64,000 nucleotides of DNA from DATLFA01 sp039934635 (GTDB lineage Bacteria; Actinomycetota; Acidimicrobiia; Acidimicrobiales; WLNW01): positions 8,366 through 72,365 of the forward strand of contig JBDTLT010000009.1 in assembly GCA_039934635.1 (NCBI GenBank). The letters run 5' to 3'. Both the position numbers and the translations under genes were made by a program. The notes below the pieces were generated by a model. It saw only the letters and a list, made by a program, of their open reading frames with translations. It was not told the DNA's origin and made no database searches. Shown piece by piece: positions 1 to 7,152 of this stretch; the stretch's first letter is position 1, and the number at the start of each line of letters is the position of its first letter.

Positions 1-732
1 CACCGACGCGTGCCGCCCGGTCTGTCGTTGCACCGTACGTTGCGCGACGAGGTAGTCGTAGGTCGCGGCTTCGGTGGTGACGTTGACCGCCGCGTGCAGG
101 CTCACATCGATGAATTGCCCGATCCCGGTCGCGCCACGATGCAACACCGCGGTGAGCGCAGACATCGTCGCGAAGATCGAGCCGGTCTGATAGCCCTGGT
201 TGCCGCCGCCGCGCACCGGGGGTATCGAATGGTCGTCGTAGCCACAGCTCCACACCGGCCCGCCGCCCGCCAGCACCGTGAGATCGGTCGAGAGCTCGGA
301 CGCCCGTGGACCAGACCGCCCGAACGGCGTGACCGACACCCAGATCATCGCCGGGTTGAGCGAGCGCAGATCGGGATAGTCGAGCGCCTTGGCGGCCAGC
401 ACGCCCGGCATCTCGGATTCGACCACGATGTCGGCCGTCGCGATCAGCGACCGCAGCGCATCGGCCCCGGCGCGGTCGTCGAGATCGATCGTCACACCAA
501 GCTTGTTGGTGTTGTAGTGCCACCACCACAAGCTGCGTTCGGGGTCTTCGACGTCGCCGGCGAAGGGCGCCCAATGGCGCGTCTCGTGACCGCCCGGTGG
601 TTCGACGACGATCACTTCCGCGCCGTAGATCGCCAGCAGCTTGCCCGCGAAGCAGGCGCGTGACGAGGCCAACTCCACGACGCGCAACCCGGACAACGGC
701 CCGCCTGGCCCGGCACTCTCGCTTCGCTCCAT
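1..732 (-). CDS. CaiB/BaiF CoA-transferase family protein, 3' end beyond the window
   Basis: The frame is open from an ATG at 732 to the left edge, giving 244 visible residues of a family usually near 400; the C-terminal part lies outside. The N-terminus (GLRVVELASSRACFAGKLL, then YGAEVIVVEPP) and the later GQFIDVSLH block are typical of class III CoA-transferases, which move CoA between acyl acids. Counting back from the conserved TGxGQ block, the position of the catalytic Asp appears to be Tyr within GNQGYQTG, so this subunit may be non-catalytic. Its ATG overlaps the TGA of the upstream paralog by one base (TGATG), so the two are translationally coupled and may form a heteromeric enzyme. 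Family assignment is sure; substrate is unknown. Confidence 0.88.
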   Translation of the reverse strand, partial: MERSESAGPGGPLSGLRVVELASSRACFAGKLLAIYGAEVIVVEPPGGHETRHWAPFAGDVEDPERSLWWWHYNTNKLGVTIDLDDRAGADALRSLIATADIVVESEMPGVLAAKALDYPDLRSLNPAMIWVSVTPFGRSGPRASELSTDLTVLAGGGPVWSCGYDDHSIPPVRGGGNQGYQTGSIFATMSALTAVLHRGATGIGQFIDVSLHAAVNVTTEAATYDYLVAQRTVQRQTGRHASV

Positions 733-1988
733 CAGATGATCCCGTCGGTGCGAAGGTCGTCGATCTGCGCGGTGGTCATCCCGAGCAGTTCGCCGAAGAC
801 CTGTTCGTTGTGCTCACCGAGGCAGGGCGCGCCGCGTGCGATCACCCAATCGGTTTCGCTGAAATGCGCCGGCTCGCCGTCGACGCGCACCTCGCCCATC
901 TCGCGGTGCTCCACGGTCGGCCAGAGCCCCCACGCGGACGTGTTCGTGTCCGCGTCGATGCGCTCCGCCGGCTTTTGCACCGCCGAGGCCGGCACACCGA
1001 CGGCTTGCAGCCGCGCCGCGAGATCGAACTTGTTCCACGAACGAGTCGCGGCGTCGATGGCGAGGTCGAGTTCGTCTTCGTGGGCGAGCCGGCCCGCGAG
1101 CGTGGCGTAGCGCGCATCGCCGCACCACGGTTGGGCCATCACTTCGGCGAAGCGCACCCAGTCGTGGTCGTCGCGACAGGACACTGCGACCCAATCGTCG
1201 TCGCCGGTGCACGCGTAGATGCCGTGGGGCGCCATCGGTGGGAACTGGCTGCGGTTCGAATTCGGCATGCCGGTGCGGCGCAGCGGGCGGCCGTTGACCG
1301 TGTAGTCGAGCACGACCGGGCCGAGCAACGCTGCCCCCGCTTCGGTGCACGACATGTCGACCCACTGCCCCTCGCCCGTGCGTTGGTGGTGCACCAGTGC
1401 GCAGAGGATCGCGATCGCCATGATGTTGCCGCCGTGGTGGTCCATGTAGCTGTAGCCCCACCCCGCAGGCGGCAGACCGGGCAATCCCGACGAGAACGTG
1501 AGCCCGCAGGCCGCTTGCACGATCGGGCCCCACGTGCGAAAGCTGCGATACGGCCCCGTGTGACCGAACCCGCAATTCGACACGTAGATGATGTCGTCCT
1601 TGATCGCGCGCAATGCGGGGTAGTCGAAGCCCCACCGCTCGAGGACCCCCGCGGCAAAGTTCTCGCTGACGACATCGCTGATCTCGACGAGTTGGCGCAG
1701 CAACTCTTTGCCCCGATCGGTGCGCAGGTTCAGTGTGATGCCGAGCTTTTCGACGTTGTGGTTCTGGAACCCGCCGCCGAGCTCGATGCCGCGACGATCG
1801 TCCTGGAACGGCTCGTTGCCCCGCAAGATGTCCCACTTGCCTTGCCGCACCGGGTCCTCGATGCGAATCACTTGCGCGCCGAGCGCCGCGAGCCACCGCG
1901 TTGCGCCCGCACCCGCGAGTTGGCCGGTGAAGTCGCAGATGCGGATGTGCGAAAGCGCGGCCGATTTCGCGGGGGTAACCGTCGTCAT
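732..1988 (-). CDS. CaiB/BaiF family CoA-transferase
   Basis: This 418-residue protein has full family length. It carries the N-terminal Rossmann-like block (IRICDFTGQLAGAGATRWL), the YVSNCGFGHTGPYR stretch and the TGEGQWVDMS block. Asp183 in YMDHHGGN sits where the catalytic aspartate, which forms an acyl-aspartyl anhydride, is found in formyl-CoA transferase relatives. It overlaps the next CoA-transferase gene by one base. It is transcribed divergently from 2024, with 35 bases between start codons. Substrate cannot be read from sequence; the surrounding catabolic genes suggest an organic acid activated by CoA transfer. Confidence 0.92.
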   Translation of the reverse strand: MTTVTPAKSAALSHIRICDFTGQLAGAGATRWLAALGAQVIRIEDPVRQGKWDILRGNEPFQDDRRGIELGGGFQNHNVEKLGITLNLRTDRGKELLRQLVEISDVVSENFAAGVLERWGFDYPALRAIKDDIIYVSNCGFGHTGPYRSFRTWGPIVQAACGLTFSSGLPGLPPAGWGYSYMDHHGGNIMAIAILCALVHHQRTGEGQWVDMSCTEAGAALLGPVVLDYTVNGRPLRRTGMPNSNRSQFPPMAPHGIYACTGDDDWVAVSCRDDHDWVRFAEVMAQPWCGDARYATLAGRLAHEDELDLAIDAATRSWNKFDLAARLQAVGVPASAVQKPAERIDADTNTSAWGLWPTVEHREMGEVRVDGEPAHFSETDWVIARGAPCLGEHNEQVFGELLGMTTAQIDDLRTDGII

Positions 1989-2023
1989 GGGACGAACCTA
2001 TTCGAAATGAGTACCGTGGTTCC

Positions 2024-3022
2024 ATGACACTCGCCGCAGAACGCCATCAGTACGACGACTACGACTCCCTGCTCGAGGACTATTTCGAAAAGGGTTGGAC
2101 CGATGGGTTACCGGTCGTGCCGCCGACGCCCGAAAAAGTCGAGCACTTCCTGCGCGTCGCCGGTCTCGAACCCGACACCGAGCTGGGTGCAGTACCGACG
2201 CGCGAAGTGGTGGTGACCGCCGAGCAGGCCGCCATCAACGCAGTGATGGCCGGATGCAAGCCCGAATACTTCCCCGCGGTCGTTGCGGCAGTGCGCGCGC
2301 ATCTCGATCCGATGGGCAATTGCCACTCGACCACCGGCACGCTCTCGGGCGCGGCGCATGCGGTCATCATCAATGGACCCATCCGCAACGAGATCGGCGT
2401 GGCCAGTTACTCCGGTTGCTTCGGGCCGGGTTTCCGCGCCAACGCCACCATCGGCCGCGCGTTACGGCTCGTGATCCGCAATGTCTGTCGGGCGATTCCC
2501 GGCTTTCTCGACCGCGCATCGTTCTCGTGGCCGCTGCGTTACTCGTTCTGCTTTGGCGAGAACGAAGAAGCCAGCAACTGGACACCGATGCACGTGCAAC
2601 GCGGATTCCGGCCCGACCAGAGCACCGCCACCGTCATGTCGATCATGAAGTTCGCACCGGCGAGCGATCTCACGAGCCGTACCGCCGAGGGCATCTTGGA
2701 TTCGATCGTGAAGAACGCGCGCTGGTCCGGTGTGGGCGGCGACCACTGGCTCGGTGATGACCACAACGTCATGTTCGTGTTCGGCACCGAGCATCACCGC
2801 TTCTTCATCGAAGAGGACTATTCGAAAGAGCGCATGCAGGAGTACCTGTGGCCCAAGCTCTACGCGGAGACGAGTGGTCCCAACGACCGCCGGGTGAACG
2901 TGGCCAAGCCCGAGGGCATCTTGTTGGTCGCTGCCGGCGGGCCGGGTATGGGTGAGACGTGGATGCTGATGCCGCATCTCGCCCACGCGATCATCCGCGA
3001 AATCGAACCGGCCCGGGCCTGA
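2024..3022 (+). CDS. conserved protein upstream of the UGSC selenoprotein
   Basis: This 332-residue soluble protein lacks a signal peptide or membrane segment. The N-terminus carries the striking block GWTDGLPVVPPTPEKV. Several Cys-containing stretches follow: MAGCKPEYFPAVV, MGNCHSTTGTLSG and YSGCFGPGFRANA. A C-terminal glycine-rich segment reads LLVAAGGPGMGETW. I recall, without being able to search, that the WTDGLPVVPPT block occurs next to or fused with UGSC-family (seleno)proteins, and here a UGSC gene starts 78 bases downstream on the same strand. A joint role with that selenoprotein is therefore inferred, perhaps as a redox or substrate-binding partner. The ATG is chosen because it opens the conserved part and sits just past the divergent CoA-transferase start. 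No enzymatic function is claimed. Confidence 0.8.
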   Translation: MTLAAERHQYDDYDSLLEDYFEKGWTDGLPVVPPTPEKVEHFLRVAGLEPDTELGAVPTREVVVTAEQAAINAVMAGCKPEYFPAVVAAVRAHLDPMGNCHSTTGTLSGAAHAVIINGPIRNEIGVASYSGCFGPGFRANATIGRALRLVIRNVCRAIPGFLDRASFSWPLRYSFCFGENEEASNWTPMHVQRGFRPDQSTATVMSIMKFAPASDLTSRTAEGILDSIVKNARWSGVGGDHWLGDDHNVMFVFGTEHHRFFIEEDYSKERMQEYLWPKLYAETSGPNDRRVNVAKPEGILLVAAGGPGMGETWMLMPHLAHAIIREIEPARA

Positions 3023-3100
3023 GGCACGCGGCCCGTGCGGCAAGGGAGCCTGAACGGGGAACCCTGGTAACATCAACGGACCGGCGATGGAGGTAGCACC

Positions 3101-3640
3101 ATGGCATTGATCGGACTCGATCCGACGAGTGGTCCCATCGGGGGCGACAGCGGCAAACGCCTCGCTCCCCGTCCGGTTTCGCTGGCGGGACAAGTGGTCG
3201 GGCTCGTCGCCAACGGTCTCGGCCAAGGCGAGGCGTTCCTCGACGCCCTCTACGAAGAGCTCAACAAGATCGACGATCTCCAGGGCAAGGTCAAGGTCAT
3301 CAAGGGGTCGGTGTCGATCGCGCCGTATCCCGACGATTGGAAGCGCTTGACCGAAGGAGCCACCGTCGCCATCACCGGCTTCGGTGGTTGAGGCAGCTGT
3401 AGCGCCCGCAGTTTGCGGGACGCCGTCGAACTCGAGTGGGCCGGCATTCCGTCGGTGGCCATCATTCACTACGAGATGACCGGGTCGGCCAAGGCGATCG
3501 CCCGCATCAGCGGACACGAAGACTACGACTTTGTCACGGTCGGCTATCCGCACATCCCGACCGCGGTGTGGACTGCCGACGAGGCCAAAGAGATCGCGTC
3601 GGATGTTGCGCCGCTCGTGCGCAAGCTCTTGACTTCGTAG
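3101..3640 (+). CDS. UGSC-family selenoprotein with in-frame TGA read as selenocysteine
   Basis: Read through the TGA at 3389-3391, the frame gives 179 residues with Sec97-Gly98-Ser99-Cys100, the motif that names the UGSC (seleno)protein family. Both halves are in one frame and the second half has no start of its own: residues 90-96 (AITGFGG) lead straight into UGSC and then SARSLRDAVELEWAGIPSVA. A hairpin of bacterial SECIS type begins 10 bases after the TGA (separate entry). A strong ribosome site, GGAGGT at 3089-3094, precedes the ATG by 6 bases. Sec and Cys separated by two residues, followed by a region ending in AGIPxV, resembles the Sec domain of glycine reductase component GrdB, suggesting a redox role; that is inference. 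The SnoaL-like gene starts 2 bases after the stop. SelA, SelB, SelC and SelD are not in the window. Confidence 0.92.
3402..3423 (+). promoter_or_regulatory. bacterial SECIS hairpin for the UGSC selenoprotein
   Basis: GCG plus CCCGC (3402-3409) pairs with GCGGG (3415-3419) and CGC (3421-3423), leaving A3420 bulged and a 5-base loop AGTTT. The loop has G as its second base. Eighteen bases separate the TGA from the loop. A G in the first two loop positions and this spacing match known requirements for SelB recognition. The hairpin lies inside the coding sequence. Confidence 0.85.
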
Positions 3641-3642
3641 AC

Positions 3643-4137
3643 ATGAGTGGTGACAACCTCCAACGCGAGGTGCGGTTGCTTGCCGCGCATCGTGCCATCG
3701 AGCAACAGATCTACCGCATGGGCTACGCGCTCGAGGATGGCGACTTCGAGGTCGTAGGCGAGCTGTTGCAACACGCGACATTCGGCGCCGACATGATCGG
3801 GCGCCGCGTCTTCACCGGACGTGACGAGATCCGTGGCCAGTACGAGCGCACCAACATTGTCTATCCGGGCAAAGGCCGAGCGACCCGTGAGATGTACACC
3901 AACGTCGTCATCGACATCGATCTCGATGCATCGACGGCCCGATCAACCACGATGTACACGGTGGCACAGCAGATCCCCGACAGCGGAGCGCCGTTCGCGA
4001 TGTTGGTGGCGGGGCGTTACGAAGACGAATGGGCCGTCATAGACGACGACTGGCACTGGACAGACCGCTTCATCGTCGTGCAATTCAAGAACGACCTCGA
4101 CCGGCACATGCACACCGGTTCGCAGCCCTACAACTGA
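3643..4137 (+). CDS. SnoaL-like / nuclear transport factor 2 fold protein
   Basis: The 164-residue protein begins at the ATG two bases after the selenoprotein stop, so it is probably co-translated. Residues near 15-35 (QQIYRMGYALEDGDF), a central ADMIGRRVFTGRDEIRGQY and a late AVIDDDWHWTDRFIV form the cone-like fold pattern of SnoaL-like proteins and ring-hydroxylating dioxygenase beta subunits. Such proteins are either small isomerases/hydrolases or non-catalytic subunits. The frame stays open upstream of the chosen ATG into the selenoprotein, but that extension is a shadow. It ends 18 bases from the convergent deacetylase gene. Its tight position suggests it belongs to the UGSC unit; the reaction is unknown. 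Confidence 0.8.
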   Translation: MSGDNLQREVRLLAAHRAIEQQIYRMGYALEDGDFEVVGELLQHATFGADMIGRRVFTGRDEIRGQYERTNIVYPGKGRATREMYTNVVIDIDLDASTARSTTMYTVAQQIPDSGAPFAMLVAGRYEDEWAVIDDDWHWTDRFIVVQFKNDLDRHMHTGSQPYN

Positions 4138-4155
4138 CCGGCAAACCGTTTGCCG

Positions 4156-5031
4156 TCAGACGACGTCGAGCAGTGAACCGGGTTGCAGCCCGGCGGCGCG
4201 GATCTCTTTGATGATCTGCACGAGGGCGTTGCCGTCCTGCGACTGCTCGCCGACGTGGAACAACAAGATGCCGCCCGGGACGAACGCCTTGCGGCAGATC
4301 TCGACGATCTGCGGCGCGGTCTTGCCCATCCACCCGAGCGAGTCGACGGTCCAGAGCGCGTCGTACTTGTAGCCGAGCTGGCCGAGCAGCTTGTCGGTCT
4401 CGTTGTCGACGTCGCCGAACGGCGGCCGGAACCACGGCTTGGACGTGACGTTTGCGCCGGCAAGGTTCTTGAACACCTGCTCGGCCTTGTCCAGCTCGGC
4501 GGTGCGAGCTTCACGATTCAGCAGCGCCGTCGACGACGAGAAGCCGGTCCACGACTTGTGGCTGTATGTGTGATTGACGAGGTGATGACCTTCGGCGACG
4601 ATGCGCCGGAACATGTCGGGGTTCTGTTCGGCCCACTTGCCCGTCATGCCGAAGCTGACCTTGATCTGCTCGGCTTTGAGAGTGTCGAGAATCTGGCCCG
4701 TGAACCCGACGTCGGAACCCGCGTCGAAGGTGAGGGCGACGACCTTGCGCCCGTTGGTTCCCTTGCGCATCTGCAGCGCGGGCGCGCCGGCCGGTGGCGC
4801 AGTCGTCGTCGACGCACCGGCGACGGTGCCGATCGGTGCGGTAGTGGCGGATGCCGCGCGCGTCGTGGCGGGCGCGGCGGTACTCGCCGTCGCTTCGACT
4901 TGACCAGAGGCCGTCGATGTCACTCCGGGCTCGTCGTCGGGCGCCGCCTGTGGGGCGCCGCCGCACGCCGTGAACACGAGTGCACACGCGACCGAGAGCG
5001 CGACGCGAGAAAGAATGCGGGGAGACGGCAC
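4156..5031 (-). CDS. lipoprotein polysaccharide deacetylase (NodB homology domain)
   Basis: From a GTG at 5031 the product is 291 residues. It begins with a lipoprotein signal peptide (PSPRILSRVALSVACALVFTAC) whose lipobox is FTAC, followed by an Ala/Thr/Ser-rich linker and the NodB domain. Domain motifs are VALTFDAGSD (first metal motif, TFDAG rather than TFDDG), HLVNHTYSHKS (two metal His), FRPPFGD, WTVDSLGW and GGILLFHVG (catalytic His). Such enzymes de-N-acetylate cell-wall or capsular polysaccharide outside the membrane. The frame is open well upstream of 5031, but that part runs antisense to the SDR gene at 5114, and GTG 5031 gives a clean signal peptide. The start is otherwise uncertain. 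Confidence 0.9.
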   Translation of the reverse strand: MPSPRILSRVALSVACALVFTACGGAPQAAPDDEPGVTSTASGQVEATASTAAPATTRAASATTAPIGTVAGASTTTAPPAGAPALQMRKGTNGRKVVALTFDAGSDVGFTGQILDTLKAEQIKVSFGMTGKWAEQNPDMFRRIVAEGHHLVNHTYSHKSWTGFSSSTALLNREARTAELDKAEQVFKNLAGANVTSKPWFRPPFGDVDNETDKLLGQLGYKYDALWTVDSLGWMGKTAPQIVEICRKAFVPGGILLFHVGEQSQDGNALVQIIKEIRAAGLQPGSLLDVV

Positions 5032-5113
5032 CGCGCAACAGTACCGAGACGGCCCGATAGGTGCAGAACGGGCGGCGTGACAGAATGGCCATCCATCTTC
5101 CAGGGGGCTTTCC

Positions 5114-5917
5114 ATGACCGATCCGTTCGCCGCGTACGACATGACCGGAAAGGTGGCAGTCCTCACCGGAGGGGCCAGCGGCATCGGCGAGGCGTCAGCC
5201 GAGCTCATCGCCGGCGCCGGCGGCGCGGTCGTGTTGGGCGATATCGACGAAGGTGGAGCCGAAAAGGTCGCGCAGCGCATCCGTGATGCCGGCGGTCGCG
5301 CCGTCGCCCAGCGGTGCAACGTCGCGCAAAAAGCCGACGTCGACGCGCTCATCGATCGAGGCGTGGCGGAATTCGGCAGGGTTGACGCGATGGGCAACAT
5401 CGCGGGCGTGATGAACGCCGATCTCGTCATCAACATCACCGAGGCCGAGTTCGACCGCATCATCGCCATCAACATGAAGGGCGTGCTGTGGGGTTGCCAG
5501 GCTGCGCTGCGGGTGATGATGCCGCAGGGTTCGGGCAGCATCATCAACATCTCGTCCGCCGCGATCGACTATCCCAACAGCAACGTGTCGCTCTACGCCA
5601 TGACCAAAGCGGCCGTGGCCATGTTGACGATGGAACTCGCCATCGAGGCCGGCCCGCACGGCGTGAGGGTCAACTGCCTCGCACCCGGTCAGACGGCCAC
5701 CAACTTCGGCCGCTATCTCCGTGAAGACGACAAGGGTGAGATCGACCCCGACAAGTACGCCGGGTACGTGAGCCGCGGCACCAGCCTCTCGCCGATCGGC
5801 CGTCTCGGCGAAGCCATCGACCAGGCACACCTCGTGCACTATTTGGCCAGCGATGCGTCTCGCTTCGCGACCGGCGCCATCTTCCGTGTGAATGGTGGTG
5901 TGGGGATCGTCTGGTGA
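5114..5917 (+). CDS. short-chain dehydrogenase/reductase (SDR)
   Basis: This 267-residue classical SDR has the NAD(P)-binding TGGASGIG near residue 17 and a second-strand acidic residue (GDIDEGG) favouring NAD(H). It also has NIAG where NNAG is usual, the catalytic Ser in IINISSAA, and YAMTKAAV as the YxxxK motif. The C-terminal IFRVNGGVGIVW is the usual SDR end. An AGGGGG ribosome site precedes the ATG. The stop overlaps the GTG of the downstream P450 by four bases, so the pair is probably a coupled oxidation module in which the P450 hydroxylates and the SDR oxidises an alcohol. The substrate cannot be inferred. Confidence 0.93.
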   Translation: MTDPFAAYDMTGKVAVLTGGASGIGEASAELIAGAGGAVVLGDIDEGGAEKVAQRIRDAGGRAVAQRCNVAQKADVDALIDRGVAEFGRVDAMGNIAGVMNADLVINITEAEFDRIIAINMKGVLWGCQAALRVMMPQGSGSIINISSAAIDYPNSNVSLYAMTKAAVAMLTMELAIEAGPHGVRVNCLAPGQTATNFGRYLREDDKGEIDPDKYAGYVSRGTSLSPIGRLGEAIDQAHLVHYLASDASRFATGAIFRVNGGVGIVW

Positions 5918-7125
5918 CGTCCGATCCCTACTTCGATCCGCGCGATCCGAACCACGTTCGCAATCCCTACGCGACCTACGCCCGGCTGCGCGCCGAAGCG
6001 CCGGTGCATCACAGCCCGCTCGGGTTTTGGATCATCTCTCGCTACGACGACGTGATGGAGATGCTGCGCGACCCGCGCGGCAGTCGCGAGATGCACCAGT
6101 GGTCCGAGGCCTACGAGCAGAGCCATTCCGCGGCCGGGCCCGCCTGGGAACAGTTCGTGACGGATCAGGTTCAGTTCATGGATCCGCCGAACCACACACG
6201 CCAACGCAAGCTGGTCGCGAAGGCGTTCACGCCCATGGCGATCGACGCGAACCGTCCACGGGTCGAACAGATCGTGCGCGAGCTCATCGATGCCGGTGAA
6301 GGTCGGCTCGACGTCGTAGAGGAGCTGGCCCGGCCCCTTCCCTACCGCATCATCTCCGAGATGCTCGGCGTGCCGTGGGACGACCCGCGTCTCCAACCCG
6401 AATGGATCACCATGATCGTGCGCGGCTTGTCGACGCTCGTCACCGACGACGACATGCGCAATGCCCGCGACGCGCTCGTCGGTATCACCGACCTCTTCCA
6501 CGAGGCAATCGAGGACCACCGCCGGCGCCCGCGCAATGACCTCATGTCGGCGTTGATCGCGGCCGAGGAAGAGGGCGACCGCCTGAGCACGAACGAACTG
6601 TTCGCGCTGTCGATCAACCTGCTCGTGGGTGGGTCGGAGACGACGATGAACCTCATCGCCAGCGCGCTCTATTCGCTGACACGATTTCCCGACCAACTCC
6701 AGCGCCTGAGGCGCCACCCAGGACTCATGCGCAACGCCGTCGAGGAGTTTCTGCGCTTCGAGTCGCCCGCGCAATTCCAGTCGCGCACGGCGACGCAGCC
6801 CATCGTCGTGGGCGGTGTCGAGATTCCGCCCCGTCAGACCATCTACCTCTGCCTCGGGTCGGCCAATCACGACGACGATCGCTGGGATAGACCCGACGAG
6901 CTCGACATCGAGCGCGGCGAGCTGCAGCACATGGCCTTTGGCTACGGCATCCACCACTGCCTCGGAGCGTCGCTCGCTCGGCTCGAGACCGCGGTCGCCG
7001 TGCAGGCGCTCGTGGAGCTGCCCGATCTCGGGCTTGTCGGGCCCGAACCCGAATGGGGCGGCGCCGCCGCGCTGTCGCAACGAGGCTTGAAGCACCTCGA
7101 CATCCGCTGGCAATACCGCCAATAG
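5914..7125 (+). CDS. cytochrome P450
   Basis: A 403-residue soluble bacterial P450 starting at GTG 5914, which overlaps the SDR stop (GTGA). Cys349 in FGYGIHHCLGASLAR is the haem thiolate. The I-helix motif reads VGGSETT, a normal acid/Thr pair for oxygen activation. EFLR supplies the K-helix ExxR. The N-terminus (DPYFDPRDPNHVRNPYATY) is like steroid- or lipid-oxidising actinobacterial P450s, but substrate is not determinable. No ferredoxin gene is adjacent, so electrons must come from an unlinked partner. Confidence 0.95.
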   Translation: MTSDPYFDPRDPNHVRNPYATYARLRAEAPVHHSPLGFWIISRYDDVMEMLRDPRGSREMHQWSEAYEQSHSAAGPAWEQFVTDQVQFMDPPNHTRQRKLVAKAFTPMAIDANRPRVEQIVRELIDAGEGRLDVVEELARPLPYRIISEMLGVPWDDPRLQPEWITMIVRGLSTLVTDDDMRNARDALVGITDLFHEAIEDHRRRPRNDLMSALIAAEEEGDRLSTNELFALSINLLVGGSETTMNLIASALYSLTRFPDQLQRLRRHPGLMRNAVEEFLRFESPAQFQSRTATQPIVVGGVEIPPRQTIYLCLGSANHDDDRWDRPDELDIERGELQHMAFGYGIHHCLGASLARLETAVAVQALVELPDLGLVGPEPEWGGAAALSQRGLKHLDIRWQYRQ

Positions 7126-7152
7126 GTCGCGTCGCCAATAACATGGGGCGCC

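Noticed and set aside
3020..3022. Possible third Sec codon at the TGA ending the partner gene
   Set aside because: No conserved coding sequence continues after it; the next gene has its own strong ribosome site and ATG, so this is an ordinary stop.
3389..3391. Stop codon separating two small genes
   Set aside because: The downstream half has no start or ribosome site in the right place, both halves are in one frame, and the junction spells the UGSC family motif.
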